Shown: positions 46,080 to 55,690 of the stretch, piece by piece | Layout: the number at the start of each line of letters is the position of its first letter | Numbering within the stretch: position 1 is the stretch's first letter | Source of the DNA: Pseudonocardia sp. C8 | GTDB lineage: Bacteria; Actinomycetota; Actinomycetes; Mycobacteriales; Pseudonocardiaceae | DNA length: 64,000 bases | Direction of reading: 5' to 3' | NCBI RefSeq assembly: GCF_014267175.1 | Contig: NZ_JACMTR010000002.1 | Location: 4,551,501 to 4,615,500, forward strand | The notes under the pieces: generated by a model | Told to the model about the DNA's origin: nothing | The model's input: only the letters and a program-made list of their open reading frames with translations | Database searches by the model: none | Program-made: the position numbers and the translations under genes

Positions 46080-46981
46080 GACGTACCTCCGGTGATCTGC
46101 TTGCGCGCCAGCCAGTCCGCGGCGACCGTCCGGAGCGCGGGCTTGTCCGGCCCGGCAGCCTCGGCGTTCATCGCCAGCAGCTCCTCGGTGGACAGTGCCG
46201 CCGAGATCCGGTCGAGCACCGCCCGCACCCGCGGGGTCGCCTTCCGCTCGGCCAGCACCGGCACGACGTTCTGCGCCGCGAAGTTCTCCTTCGGGTCGGC
46301 GAGCGGGACGAAGTCGTTCTGCGGCAGCGCCGGGTCCGTGGTGAACAGGTTCGCCGCCTGCACGTCGCCGCCGCTCAGCGCGGCCACGGTCAGCACCCCA
46401 CCGGAGTCCAGCGACCGGTACCCCCCGAACGCGCAGCCGTAGTTCCGCGCCAGGCCGGTGATCCCGTCCGGGCGGGTCTGGAACTCCGGACCACCGCCGA
46501 AGGTCATCGCCGGGCAGTGCGGAGCCAGGTCGGCGATGGTGGTCAGGTTCAGCCGGTCCGCGGTCGCCCGGGTGACGACGACGGCGTCCTTGTTCTCCGC
46601 CTCGGAGCGCTTCCCGAGCACGAGGCCCGGCGGCAGCGTGGCCTGCAGGTCGCGGTAGACGTCGTCCGGCTCGACGGCCGCCGCCGTCTCGTCGAGATAG
46701 GTCAGCAGGGCCCCGGAGTAGTCCGGGATCAGGTCGACCGACCCGTCCTGCAGCGCGGGGAAGTACGCCTCCCGGGACCCGATGGCGACGGGGTCGACGA
46801 CCTCCACCCCGGCGTCGCGCAACGCGAGCGCGTACACCTCGGCGAGCAGCTGCGACTCGGTGAAGTTCCCGGAACCGATCGCGATCACGTCGGGGTCGGT
46901 CTCGCCGCCGGCGAGCGGGTCGCCGCCGCACCCGGCCAGCGCGAACGCCGCCACCAGCAGCACCGCCACGAGGGCTCTCAT
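46076..46981 (-). CDS. proX: Osmoprotectant ABC transporter, substrate-binding lipoprotein
   Basis: The 301-residue protein has a lipoprotein signal peptide with lipobox LAGC (Cys18), so it is anchored outside the membrane. The mature part has the ProX/OpuC fold features IAIGSGNFTESQLLAEVYALAL and DLIPDYSGALLTYL. It should capture glycine betaine, choline or a related compatible solute and hand it to the two permeases. It is the fourth gene of the operon, its ATG overlapping the preceding permease stop (ATGA). Confidence 0.92.
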   Translation of the reverse strand: MRALVAVLLVAAFALAGCGGDPLAGGETDPDVIAIGSGNFTESQLLAEVYALALRDAGVEVVDPVAIGSREAYFPALQDGSVDLIPDYSGALLTYLDETAAAVEPDDVYRDLQATLPPGLVLGKRSEAENKDAVVVTRATADRLNLTTIADLAPHCPAMTFGGGPEFQTRPDGITGLARNYGCAFGGYRSLDSGGVLTVAALSGGDVQAANLFTTDPALPQNDFVPLADPKENFAAQNVVPVLAERKATPRVRAVLDRISAALSTEELLAMNAEAAGPDKPALRTVAADWLARKQITGGTS

Positions 46982-47682
46982 GCCGCCTCCCCACGCACGA
47001 CCCGCAGCCGCCGGCCGGGACCGCCGATGACCTGCTGCCGCAGACCGGGCGAGACGAGCAGCCGCTGCAGCCCGCCCAGCACCAGGTCGGCGACGACGGC
47101 GAGCACCGCGACCAGCACCGACCCGCCGATCATCGCGCCGAAGTCGCGCTGGCCGAGGCCGTCGATGATGAACCGGCCCAGCCCGCCGATGCCGACGTAC
47201 GCGGCGACGGTCGCCGTCGAGATCACCTGCAGGGTGGCGCTGCGGATCCCCCCGATGATCAGCGGCAGGGCGTTCGGCAGCTCGACCTTGCCCAGCACCT
47301 CCGGACCGCGCATGCCCATCCCCCGCGCCGCATCGACCACGGCCGGGTCGACGTTGCGCACGCCGGAGTACGCCCCGGCCAGCAGGGGCGGCACGGCCAT
47401 GACGACCAGTGCGATCAGCGGACCGAGCAGCCCCAGCCCGACGAGCAGGAACAGCAGCACCAGCAGGCCGAGGGTGGGCAGCGCGCGCAACGCGTTCGCC
47501 ACCGCGACGACCACGAACCCGCCGCGTCCGGTGTGCCCGATCCAGGCACCCAGCGGCAGCGCGATCGCCATCGCGACCAGCATCGTGAGCGCCGTGTAGC
47601 CGAGGTGCTCGGCCAGCCGGACCAGGATCCCCTCCGGACCGGTCCAGTGTGCACCGTCGAACAGCCAGCCCAGGTAGGTCAT
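46978..47682 (-). CDS. proZ: Osmoprotectant ABC transporter permease (second)
   Basis: The 234-residue permease has about five or six helices and the ProW-type coupling block VVDAARGMGMRGPEVLGKVELPNALP, cited here by its core GMGMRGPEVL, with AYVGIGGLGRFIIDGL near the end. It pairs with the permease encoded just upstream to form the membrane channel of the importer. ATG overlaps the upstream stop by four bases (ATGA). A basic tail (RRLRVVRGEAA) ends the protein. Symbol follows the mycobacterial proXVWZ naming. Confidence 0.92.
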   Translation of the reverse strand: MTYLGWLFDGAHWTGPEGILVRLAEHLGYTALTMLVAMAIALPLGAWIGHTGRGGFVVVAVANALRALPTLGLLVLLFLLVGLGLLGPLIALVVMAVPPLLAGAYSGVRNVDPAVVDAARGMGMRGPEVLGKVELPNALPLIIGGIRSATLQVISTATVAAYVGIGGLGRFIIDGLGQRDFGAMIGGSVLVAVLAVVADLVLGGLQRLLVSPGLRQQVIGGPGRRLRVVRGEAA

Positions 47683-48323
47683 CGGCGTGCCCCCGCCCGC
47701 TCCCACGGCGTGAGCAGCCGGCCGGTCAGCACGAGCACGCCGTCCACCACCAGGGCCAGCAGCAGGACCAGCACGATCCCGGAGATCGTCTGCTGCGGGA
47801 TCTCCCGCTGGAAGCCCTCGGTGAACATCTTCCCGAGCCCGCCGAAGCCGATCACCGAGCCGACGGTGACCAGGCTGATCGCGCTCACCGCCGCCACCCG
47901 GAGCCCGGCGACGATCACCGGGACCGACATCGGCAGTTCGACGGTGAGGAACCGGCGCACCGGCCGGTAGCCCATCGCCGTCGCCGAGTCGACCACCCGG
48001 GCCGGCACCGCCTCGAGCGCGTCGGCCACCGTCCGGACCAGCAGGGCCAGCACGTAGACGGTCAGCGCGACGATCACGTTCACCGGGTCGAGGATCCGGG
48101 TGCCGATGATCGGCGGGAGGAACACGAACAGCGCCAGCGAGGGCAGCGTGTAGAGGAATCCCGCCGCGTTGAGGGTCAGCGTCCGGGCCCACGGCCTGCG
48201 GTTCGCCAGCCAGCCGAGCGGCAGCGCGAGCAGCAGCCCGATCAGGACCGGGACCAGCGAGAACACCAGGTGCTGGCCGGTCAGTTCGAGCACGAGTGAG
48301 GAGTTGCGGAACACCCAGTCCAC
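47679..48323 (-). CDS. proW: Osmoprotectant ABC transporter permease (first)
   Basis: The 214-residue permease begins DWVFRNSSLVLELTGQHLVF and carries the conserved coupling segment ATAMGYRPVRRFLTVELPMS and VIGFGGLGKMFTEGF. It is shorter at the N-terminus than enterobacterial ProW, as usual for the OpuC type. GTG at 48323 is chosen because the family likeness starts there; 13 bases separate it from proV. It forms the heterodimeric channel with the following permease. Confidence 0.92.
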   Translation of the reverse strand: MDWVFRNSSLVLELTGQHLVFSLVPVLIGLLLALPLGWLANRRPWARTLTLNAAGFLYTLPSLALFVFLPPIIGTRILDPVNVIVALTVYVLALLVRTVADALEAVPARVVDSATAMGYRPVRRFLTVELPMSVPVIVAGLRVAAVSAISLVTVGSVIGFGGLGKMFTEGFQREIPQQTISGIVLVLLLALVVDGVLVLTGRLLTPWERAGARR

Positions 48324-48336
48324 GGTCGCGGGCCCC

Positions 48337-49416
48337 TCAGGCGGCGGACTCGTCGCGGGCGGCGGGCAGCGCGGCGAGCACGTCGTCGGCGGTGACCGAG
48401 CCGGCGACCCGGCCCTCGGTGTCCACGGCCACCCCCTGCCCGGACGGCGACGACAGTGCCGCGTCCAGCGCGCCGCGCAGCGACCCGGAGCCGACCGCGT
48501 ACAGCGAGCCGCCGGGGACGATCGCGTCCTCGGTGACCGGGCCGTCCCCGGCCTCCACCCAGCCCAGCGGCCGGGCGGACCCGTCGACGACGAGTGCCCA
48601 CCCGCGGTCGGGGCGCGGGTCACCGACCGAGACCATGTCGAGCGAGCCGAGCGGGATGGCCTCCGACGTGAGGAAGCCGAGGCCGCGGTAGCCGCGGTCG
48701 CGGCCCACGAAGTTGTCGACGAAGCCGTCGACCGGGCGGGACAGCAGCACGCCCGGCTCGTCGTACTGGGCGAGCCTGCCGCCGACCCGGAACACCGCGA
48801 CCCGGTCACCCAGCTTGATCGCCTCGTCGATGTCGTGGGTGACGAACACGATGGTCTTGTCCAGTTCGGACTGCAGCCGCAGCAGCTCGTCCTGCAGGCT
48901 CTCGCGGACCACCGGGTCGACCGCGGAGAACGGCTCGTCCATCAGCAGCACCGGCGGGTCCGCCGCGAGCGCGCGGGCCACGCCGACCCGCTGCTGCTGG
49001 CCGCCGGAGAGCTGGACCGGGTAGCGCTTCGCCATCGCCGGGTCGAGGCCGACCGTCTCCATCAGCTCCAGCGCCCGGTCCCGGGCCGCCTTCCGGCCCC
49101 GGCCGATCAGCATCGGCACGGTCGCGATGTTGTCGAGGATCGTGCGGTGCGGGAACAGCCCGGCCTGCTGGATGACGTAGCCGATGCCGCGGCGCAGCTC
49201 GGCCGGGTCCGCGCCGAGCACGTCCCGGCCGTCCACCCGGAGCTCACCCGACGTGGGCTCGACCATCCGGTTGATCATGCGGAGGGACGTCGTCTTGCCG
49301 CAGCCGGACGGGCCCACGAAGACCGTGATCCGCCCACGCTCCGCGACGAGGTCGAGCTCGTCGACCGCGACCGTCCCGTCCGGGAAGCGTTTCGTGACGC
49401 CCCGGAACTCGATCAT
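48337..49416 (-). CDS. proV: Osmoprotectant ABC transporter ATP-binding protein with CBS domains
   Basis: The 359-residue ATPase drives the importer. Walker A is GPSGCGKTTSLRMINRM, the signature LSGGQQQRVGVARAL and Walker B VLLMDEPFSAVDP. After residue 240 two CBS-like repeats follow (LGFLTSEAIPL..., ...VAVDTEGRVAGSVTADDVL). In OpuA/OpuC transporters such domains sense ionic strength or cyclic-di-AMP and gate transport. ATG at 49416 follows AGGGGG. It is the first gene of a five-gene unit (ATPase, two permeases, binding protein, MOSC). Confidence 0.95.
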   Translation of the reverse strand: MIEFRGVTKRFPDGTVAVDELDLVAERGRITVFVGPSGCGKTTSLRMINRMVEPTSGELRVDGRDVLGADPAELRRGIGYVIQQAGLFPHRTILDNIATVPMLIGRGRKAARDRALELMETVGLDPAMAKRYPVQLSGGQQQRVGVARALAADPPVLLMDEPFSAVDPVVRESLQDELLRLQSELDKTIVFVTHDIDEAIKLGDRVAVFRVGGRLAQYDEPGVLLSRPVDGFVDNFVGRDRGYRGLGFLTSEAIPLGSLDMVSVGDPRPDRGWALVVDGSARPLGWVEAGDGPVTEDAIVPGGSLYAVGSGSLRGALDAALSSPSGQGVAVDTEGRVAGSVTADDVLAALPAARDESAA

Positions 49417-49533
49417 CGCCGGTTCCCCCTGCCGTCGACTGCGACCCGCCATCGCATGGTGGCAGCACACTAACCCCGGACGTGCGCGACCGGCGACCTG
49501 CCGGCGGCTCGGCGCACCGGTGAGCCGTCCGGC

Positions 49534-52176
49534 CTACCAGGCGCCCGGGGTGCCGCCCGGCGGGGTCGCGGCCGTCGCCGGGGTGGGGAGCCCGCCCCCG
49601 CGCAGTACCCGGTGCAGGTCCTCCGGGCGCAGCGACCGGGCGAACAACCAGCCCTGGAACGCGTTCACCCCGAGCCCGCGCAGCACGTGGAACTGCTCGG
49701 CGGTCTCGACGCCCTCGGCCACGGTGACCCGGCCCATCGCCCGCGCCACCTCGACGACGGCGCGGGCCAGCGCGAAGTCGGCCGGGTCGGTGCCGACACC
49801 GGTGACGAACGCCCGGTCCACCTTCACCGTCTGCGCGGGCAGCTCCTTGAGCCGGGCCAGCGACGAGTACCCGGTGCCGAAGTCGTCGACGGCGAACCGG
49901 ACCCCGCGCCGCACCAGCTCGCTCATGGCGTCCAGCGCGGGCCGCGGCAGCGCGACCAGGCTGGTCTCGACGAGCTCGAGCACCAGCTGGTCCCAGCCGA
50001 GCCCGGTTCCCTCCACGACGGCGGTCACCTCGTCGAGGAACGCCGGGTCCGCGGGCAGCAGCCCGGCCAGGTTGACCGCGACGCCGATCCGGCGGCCGTG
50101 CTGCGGCCAGGTCGCCGCCTCCGCGGCCGCGGTCCGCAGCACCCACAGGTCCAGATCCCGCTGCAGGCCGCTGCGCTGGGCGACCGGCAGGAACTCGCCC
50201 GGGGAGACGTCGCCGTGCACCGGGTGCGACCAGCGCAGCAGCGCCTCGGCGGACAGCACGGTGCCGTCCGGCCCGACGACCGGCTGGTACTCCAGCCGCA
50301 GCGAGTCGGACTCGATGGCGGCGCGGAGCTCGGCCTCGAGCACGAGCTGGCGCTGCGCGGGGCCGACGGTGCCGCGGTCGGCGATCGCGACGGTGCCGCG
50401 GCCCCGCTGCTTGGCCTGCTGCACCGCGACCTCGGCGGAGCGGAGCAGGTCGTCGCCGCGTGGGGCGCGCGGGCAGGCCGGCACCGACTCGGGGGTCGCG
50501 ACGCCGACCGACGCGGTCAGCGTCACCGGCCGGCCGTCGACGGTGACCGATCCGCGGAGCAGGTCGGCGACCGTGCCGGCCAGCGCGGTCACGCCACCGG
50601 CCTCGTGCACGTCCGCGCAGACCACGGCGAACTCGTCCGCGGACAGCCGGGCCGGGGTGCACAGCGGCGGCAGCTCGCGCTGCAGCCGGCCCGCCAGCTC
50701 GACGAGCAGGGTGTCCCCGGCCTCGTGCCCGAGGCCGGTGTTGACCCGGGCGAAGTCGTCGACGTCCCCGCAGACCACGGCGACCCGGGCGGCGTCCGGG
50801 CCGCCGAGCAGCCGGTCGGCGAGCTCCAGCAGCCCGGCGCGGTTCGGCAGCCGGGTCAGCGGGTCGACCGTGTTCGCCTCGCGCAGCACGTCGGCGGCGC
50901 GGCGCCGCTCCCCGACGTCGGTGATCACCAGCAGCCAGAACGGGCGGCCGTCGTCGGAGGGGGCCGCGTTGACGACGACCTCGCAGTCGACCCGGGTGCC
51001 GTCGGCCCGCAGCAGCGGCAGCGAGTCGATCCGGTAGGTGGCCTCCGGGTGGGACGGGTCGCGCAGCCAGTCCGGCAGCCCGCCGCGCGCGCCCGACTGC
51101 GGCTCGGCGGACAGGCTGCGGGCGGGGACGCCGCGCAGGGTCTCCAGGTCGGCGTCGAGCAGCTGGCACAGCGCGGGGTTGGCGTCGACGATCCGGCCGC
51201 GGCCGTCGAGCATCGCGACGCCGGTGGTGATGGTGGCCACCAGGTCGGCGAACCGCTGGCCGGAGCGCTGCGCGCGGGACTCCGCTCGACGCCGGTCGGT
51301 GACGTCCTGGACGGTGCCGATCAGCCGCAGCGGGGCACCGCCGGGGGTGCGCTCGACCCGGGTGCGGCAGGACAGGACGGCGCCGCCCTCGGGGCGGATC
51401 TCCGAGGAGTGGGCGGCGCGGCCGGGCGCCGGGGAGTCCTCCGGGCCGCGGCGCAGCAGCCGGCACACCCGCTCGACCTGCTCGCCCTCGATCGGGCCGT
51501 CCGGCCCGTCCGGGCGCACGCCCAGCGCGCGGTAGAGCTCGACCAGGCCCTCGCTGCGGGTGAGGGTGCCGGCCTGCAGGTCGAACGTCCAGGTGCCGGA
51601 GCGGGTCGCCCGCTCCAGGTCCAGGGTGGGTGCCTCACCGGACGGGTCCGGGGTGGCGTCCGGGAACGCCGTCAGCAGGACGATCGTCCGGTCGCCGGGC
51701 TGGGGCCAGCGGACCACCTTCACCCGGGCGAGCCTGCGGTCCGCCCGGACCAGGCGGGCGTCGGAGTCCGGGCCGACGAGCAGCTGCGGGAGCTTCATCC
51801 CGGTCGGGTCGGCGGCCCCGGCGAGCCGGCGCAGCGCGGCGTTGGTGTGCAGGACGGTGCCGGTCGCGTCGCAGAGCATGGCCGGCGACGGCGGGAGCTG
51901 CACCGCCGAGTGGTCGGCGAGATCGGGGCGGTCGCCCGGCTCGGCGAGGCCGTCGAGGGCGTCGGCCACCGGCTCGTCCTCCGCGGCACGGGGGGTGGGC
52001 GCGGGTCGCGGCCGCGCGGCCTGCGTCCCGCCCGGCCCGGCGAACGCGCGGGCGAGGTCGCCTGCCAGCCCGGCGGGCCGGTCGAGGTCCCGGCACGCCC
52101 CGTCGATCGGGTCGTCCGACGCGCCACGGGACGCACCACCCGGACGGTGCCCCGTCCGCGGTTCCAGCTCGGCCAC
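49534..52176 (-). CDS. PAS-GGDEF-EAL cyclic-di-GMP signalling protein
   Basis: The 880-residue cytosolic protein has a disordered Pro/Ala-rich start, two or three PAS-like sensor domains (about 90-430; e.g. TGVAMLDGRGRIVDANPALC), a GGDEF domain (about 435-600) and an EAL domain (about 620-865). The GGDEF signature reads SADEF in LSADEFAVV, so cyclase activity is doubtful. The EAL site is complete: AEALLRW, ELVETS, DDFGTGYSSL and the Lys/Asp pair in TVKVDRAF. It is most likely a cyclic-di-GMP phosphodiesterase tuned by its sensors. GTG at 52176 follows GGAGG. Confidence 0.92.
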   Translation of the reverse strand: MAELEPRTGHRPGGASRGASDDPIDGACRDLDRPAGLAGDLARAFAGPGGTQAARPRPAPTPRAAEDEPVADALDGLAEPGDRPDLADHSAVQLPPSPAMLCDATGTVLHTNAALRRLAGAADPTGMKLPQLLVGPDSDARLVRADRRLARVKVVRWPQPGDRTIVLLTAFPDATPDPSGEAPTLDLERATRSGTWTFDLQAGTLTRSEGLVELYRALGVRPDGPDGPIEGEQVERVCRLLRRGPEDSPAPGRAAHSSEIRPEGGAVLSCRTRVERTPGGAPLRLIGTVQDVTDRRRAESRAQRSGQRFADLVATITTGVAMLDGRGRIVDANPALCQLLDADLETLRGVPARSLSAEPQSGARGGLPDWLRDPSHPEATYRIDSLPLLRADGTRVDCEVVVNAAPSDDGRPFWLLVITDVGERRRAADVLREANTVDPLTRLPNRAGLLELADRLLGGPDAARVAVVCGDVDDFARVNTGLGHEAGDTLLVELAGRLQRELPPLCTPARLSADEFAVVCADVHEAGGVTALAGTVADLLRGSVTVDGRPVTLTASVGVATPESVPACPRAPRGDDLLRSAEVAVQQAKQRGRGTVAIADRGTVGPAQRQLVLEAELRAAIESDSLRLEYQPVVGPDGTVLSAEALLRWSHPVHGDVSPGEFLPVAQRSGLQRDLDLWVLRTAAAEAATWPQHGRRIGVAVNLAGLLPADPAFLDEVTAVVEGTGLGWDQLVLELVETSLVALPRPALDAMSELVRRGVRFAVDDFGTGYSSLARLKELPAQTVKVDRAFVTGVGTDPADFALARAVVEVARAMGRVTVAEGVETAEQFHVLRGLGVNAFQGWLFARSLRPEDLHRVLRGGGLPTPATAATPPGGTPGAW

Positions 52177-52493
52177 GCCCCGCCTCCGTTCTGCTCGGTA
52201 GCTCCACGGGGCCCAACGAGCCACCGGGCCGGGCGATCCGGCCTGGTAGCCCGATCGAGCCAGCCTGCACAGCGGGTAATGGGACCGTTCGGCGTAATCC
52301 CGGCCCGCCGGGATCCACTCACCGGCAGTGAGCCCCCGGGACCACAGGGTGAAGGGCGTGCGGAGTTCGACGAACGGTGTCCCCGGCGCCCCGTGCCCGC
52401 GGACGACCGCTCACAGCGTGACGTACCGCTCACCGCACGGACCCGTCGTGCACGCTTCGTGACCGGCTGTGCGCGAGGTCGGTCAGCCCGGCG
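52177..52493. other. Intergenic stretch of 317 bases
   Basis: It lies between the malic enzyme stop and the EAL protein start, both on the minus strand. No gene, clear terminator or repeat was recognised. It must contain the promoter of the EAL gene. Confidence 0.4.
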
Positions 52494-53678
52494 TCACCTC
52501 TGGTTCACCCCGGATTCAGCTGCCGCACCGGCCACGGCAGCCGCGACGGCGGGCGCCACCCGCGGGTCGAACGGCCCAGGGACGATCTTCGACGGCGACA
52601 GCTCGTCGGCCACGACGTCGGCGATCGCGCGGGCCGCGGCGAGCTTCATCGGGTCGGTGATCCGGCGGGCGTGCGCGTCCAGCGCGCCCCGGAAGATCCC
52701 GGGGAACGCGAGCACGTTGTTGATCTGGTTGGGGAAGTCGCTGCGGCCGGTCGCGACGATCGCCGCGTGCCGTGCGGCGACGTCCGGGTGCACCTCGGGA
52801 TCCGGGTTGGACAGCGCGAAGACCATGCCGTCCGGGGCCATCGTGGCCAGCACGTCCTCGGGCAGGGTCGCGCTGGAGAGCCCGACGAAGACGTCCGCCC
52901 CGGCGAGCGCCTCGGCGATGCCGCCGGTCACGCCGCGCGGGTTGGTCACCCCGGCCAGCTCCGCCTTCACCCCACCCCGGCCGGCGTCGACGATCCCGCG
53001 CGAGTCGAGCAGCACGACGTCCGACGCACCGGCGGCGAGCAGGATCCGCGTGCAGGCGACACCGGCCGCACCGGCGCCGGAGATCACGACCCGCAGGCCG
53101 GTCAGCGCGCGGTCCTGCACCCGGCAGGCCCCCTGCAGCGCGGCCAGCAGCACGACGGCGGTGCCGTGCTGGTCGTCGTGCATGACCGGGCAGTCGAGGG
53201 CCTCGACGAGCCGGCGCTCGAGCTCGAAGCACCGCGGGGCGGCGACGTCCTCGAGGTTGACCGCGCCGAACGTGGGCCGCAGCCGCACCAGGGTCTCGAC
53301 GATCTCGTCGACGTCGGTCGTGTCCAGCACCAGCGGGATCGAGTCGAGCCCGGCGAACGACTTGAACAGCGCGGACTTGCCCTCCATCACCGGCAGCGAG
53401 GCACGCGGGCCGATGTCCCCCAGGCCGAGGACCGCGGTGCCGTCGCTGACCACCGCGACGAGCCGGTGCGCCCACGTGTAGCGGGACGCCAGCGCGGCGT
53501 CGCAGGCGATCGCCCGGCACACCTCGGCCACGCCGGGCGTGTAGGCGATCGACAGGTCCCGGGCGTCGGCGAGCGGCGTCGTGAGACCGGTGGAGAGCTT
53601 GCCGCCCTCGTGCGCGGAGAACACGTCCTGCGAGGTGGGTGCGGTGGTGGTCGCCGGCCGGTCCTGGGCGAGCGTCAT
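52494..53678 (-). CDS. NAD(P)-dependent malic enzyme
   Basis: The 394-residue enzyme oxidatively decarboxylates malate to pyruvate. It belongs to the short bacterial type: LSIAYTPGVAEVC with the catalytic Tyr, the Lys of MEGKSALFKSFAG, metal site VMHDDQHGTA, dinucleotide loop ISGAGAAGVACTRIL, and LSNPDPEVHPD plus DFPNQINNVLAFPGIFRGALD near the end. Cofactor preference cannot be judged safely. ATG at 53678 has GGAG six bases upstream; the ATG four codons earlier lacks a ribosome site. It links the TCA cycle to pyruvate. Confidence 0.95.
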   Translation of the reverse strand: MTLAQDRPATTTAPTSQDVFSAHEGGKLSTGLTTPLADARDLSIAYTPGVAEVCRAIACDAALASRYTWAHRLVAVVSDGTAVLGLGDIGPRASLPVMEGKSALFKSFAGLDSIPLVLDTTDVDEIVETLVRLRPTFGAVNLEDVAAPRCFELERRLVEALDCPVMHDDQHGTAVVLLAALQGACRVQDRALTGLRVVISGAGAAGVACTRILLAAGASDVVLLDSRGIVDAGRGGVKAELAGVTNPRGVTGGIAEALAGADVFVGLSSATLPEDVLATMAPDGMVFALSNPDPEVHPDVAARHAAIVATGRSDFPNQINNVLAFPGIFRGALDAHARRITDPMKLAAARAIADVVADELSPSKIVPGPFDPRVAPAVAAAVAGAAAESGVNQR

Positions 53679-53922
53679 CGATGACTCCATGCGGGTGGGT
53701 ACGTGAGCGGCGCGAACGCGGGGCGCCTGCCGTTGCACCGAGGGTCGCGGTGTCGACCGGTTCGCGGTGCCGGACGGCCATCCCGCCGGTACGGATCCGG
53801 ATGCGGCTCGGCGGCGGGACTCGGCTGTCGGGTCTCGGCGCAGTCTAACCAGGACCCCGCCCCGATCGGCGCCTCCCGCACCGTGGGATCAGGCACAGGA
53901 CGGGCGTACTGCAGACCCGGGC

Positions 53923-54912
53923 TCAGCGCAGGGGCACGGGGGTGAGGTCGGGCAGCAGGGCCGCGGGCCCGGGCGGCAGCTCGGTGAGCGGCCCGGTGGG
54001 GGCGAACGGCCGGGTGCCCGGCACGAGGTCGAGCGCACCGACCGAGCCGTGCTCGGCCGCGTACGCGAGCGCCTGCGCGAGGTCGGTGACCCCGTTCGTG
54101 GTGGTCGGCACCATCAGGCTCGACAGCAGGCCGAACGCCCGGCCCTCGGCGTCGAGGTAGCCGGCCCCGGAGTCGCCGGGGACCCCGGGCGGGACGGTTG
54201 CGACCACGTGCGTCCGCGGGCCTTCGGGCCGGCCGAAGCTGACGCCCTGCTTGTTCGGCGTGGCCGGCTCGTTCGGGGACGGAGCCTGGTCGGGCTGGTG
54301 GCTGTAGACCCGCTCGCCGTGGACGGTGCCGTCGGTGTCCAGCGCCGTCGGGCCGCCGAAGCCGGGCACCGTCGGGTCGGCGACCGCCGCCGCCTCCGGG
54401 CTGAGCTCGATCAGCGCGAGGTCGTTGGCCAGGCACAGGTGCGGGTCCGTCTCGCCCCGCTCCTGCATGACCGTCCAGGAGTTGTAGGCGACACGGCCGG
54501 TGTAGGTGCGCCCGTCCCGGCCGGTGATCCGGACCTCGATGCCCTCCGGCTGCACCGGCTCGGTGCAGCCGTCCACCGAGGACATCGCCTCCGCGGCGGC
54601 CGTGCAGTGCGCCGCGGTGCCGAGGTAGAGCTTCCCGGTGGGCGCGCTCGGCGCGCCCGCGCCGTGGCCGTCCCGGTGGCCGTCCTGGCCGGCCACCGGG
54701 GTGTAGAGGAAGTTCGCGGTGCACACCTCCGCGCCGCCGGCGACCGGGGTCGCGATCCGGACCCCGGGGCCGATCGCGGCCGGCGCGGGCGCGGCCGATG
54801 CGGCGACGGGCACGGTCACGGCAGCGGCGACGGCGAGGCCGGCGACCGCGGCGATCCCGGCGATCCGCCGGACGGCGCTCCGCAGGACGGCGCGACGCGG
54901 CTGCGGCGACAT
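53923..54912 (-). CDS. Secreted trypsin-like serine protease
   Basis: The 329-residue precursor has an Arg-rich start followed by a hydrophobic export signal ending near AASAAPAPAA (about residue 40). The mature part has the chymotrypsin-fold triad: His in YLGTAAHC, Asp in CLANDLALIEL, Ser in VPGDSGAGYL. Cysteines in VCTANF, AAHC and VDGCTE could form disulfides. It should be a secreted peptidase of unknown specificity. AGGAG precedes the ATG. The long loop between Asp and Ser (about 75 residues, Pro-rich) is larger than in trypsin. Confidence 0.88.
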   Translation of the reverse strand: MSPQPRRAVLRSAVRRIAGIAAVAGLAVAAAVTVPVAASAAPAPAAIGPGVRIATPVAGGAEVCTANFLYTPVAGQDGHRDGHGAGAPSAPTGKLYLGTAAHCTAAAEAMSSVDGCTEPVQPEGIEVRITGRDGRTYTGRVAYNSWTVMQERGETDPHLCLANDLALIELSPEAAAVADPTVPGFGGPTALDTDGTVHGERVYSHQPDQAPSPNEPATPNKQGVSFGRPEGPRTHVVATVPPGVPGDSGAGYLDAEGRAFGLLSSLMVPTTTNGVTDLAQALAYAAEHGSVGALDLVPGTRPFAPTGPLTELPPGPAALLPDLTPVPLR

Positions 54913-55072
54913 GGCACTCCTCGGGAAGCCGGTGGACCCGGGCGGGCCCGGGTCCGGGTGCACCCGATCTCACCGGACGCCACCGCGGGCGCGGCGTTCC
55001 CACGACCGGTGGCCACCCGGACGGGTTCCGAAGCCGACCCGTCCGGGTGAGGTACGGGTAGCGTCGCCGTGC

Positions 55073-55690
55073 GTGACCCCGCATGCCGATCCCGCCGGCC
55101 GGATCCTGTTGTTGCGCCACGGCGAGACCGAGTGGTCGCGCACCGGCAAGCACACCAGCCACACCGACGTTCCGCTCACCGACGCCGGCCGGTCCGCCGC
55201 CCGCCGGGTCCGCGGCGCGCTGGCCCAGGTCCGGCTCGACGGCCCGCCGGCCCGTGTCTGCTGTTCCCCTCGCGCCCGCGCGCGCGACACCGCCGACCTC
55301 GCCGGGCTGGACGTCGACGAGATCGACGAGCGGCTCGTCGAGTGGGACTACGGCGACGCCGAGGGCCGCACCACCCCGCAGATCCGCGAGACGCTGCCCG
55401 GCTGGACGATCTGGGACGGCCCGTGGCCCGGCGGCGGCGAGACCCCGGACGAGGTGTGCGCCCGCGCCGACGCCGTGCTGGCCGACGCGCGGGGCCTGCT
55501 CGACGGCGGCGACGTCGTCCTGGTCGGGCACGGCCACTTCTCCCGGGTGCTGACCGCCCGCTGGATCGGGCTGCCCGCCACGGGCGGGGTGCACTTCCGG
55601 ATGGACCCGGCCGGTGTGACCGTGCTGGGTTTCGAGCGCGGGGTCCCGCGCCTCGACCACGTCAACCAGCGCCCGGTGGAGGAGCGGTGA
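55073..55690 (+). CDS. Histidine phosphatase family protein (phosphoglycerate mutase-like)
   Basis: The 205-residue protein has the catalytic LLLRHGETEWS motif, with the phospho-accepting His, the CCSPRARARDTAD block and the second catalytic His in VLVGHGHFSRVL. Members dephosphorylate sugar phosphates, nucleotides or proteins; the substrate cannot be told here. The GTG start has no ribosome site and a TAGCGT box eight bases upstream, so it may be leaderless. It is translationally coupled to the acetyltransferase that follows (GTGA overlap). It is divergent from the protease gene. Confidence 0.9.
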   Translation: MTPHADPAGRILLLRHGETEWSRTGKHTSHTDVPLTDAGRSAARRVRGALAQVRLDGPPARVCCSPRARARDTADLAGLDVDEIDERLVEWDYGDAEGRTTPQIRETLPGWTIWDGPWPGGGETPDEVCARADAVLADARGLLDGGDVVLVGHGHFSRVLTARWIGLPATGGVHFRMDPAGVTVLGFERGVPRLDHVNQRPVEER

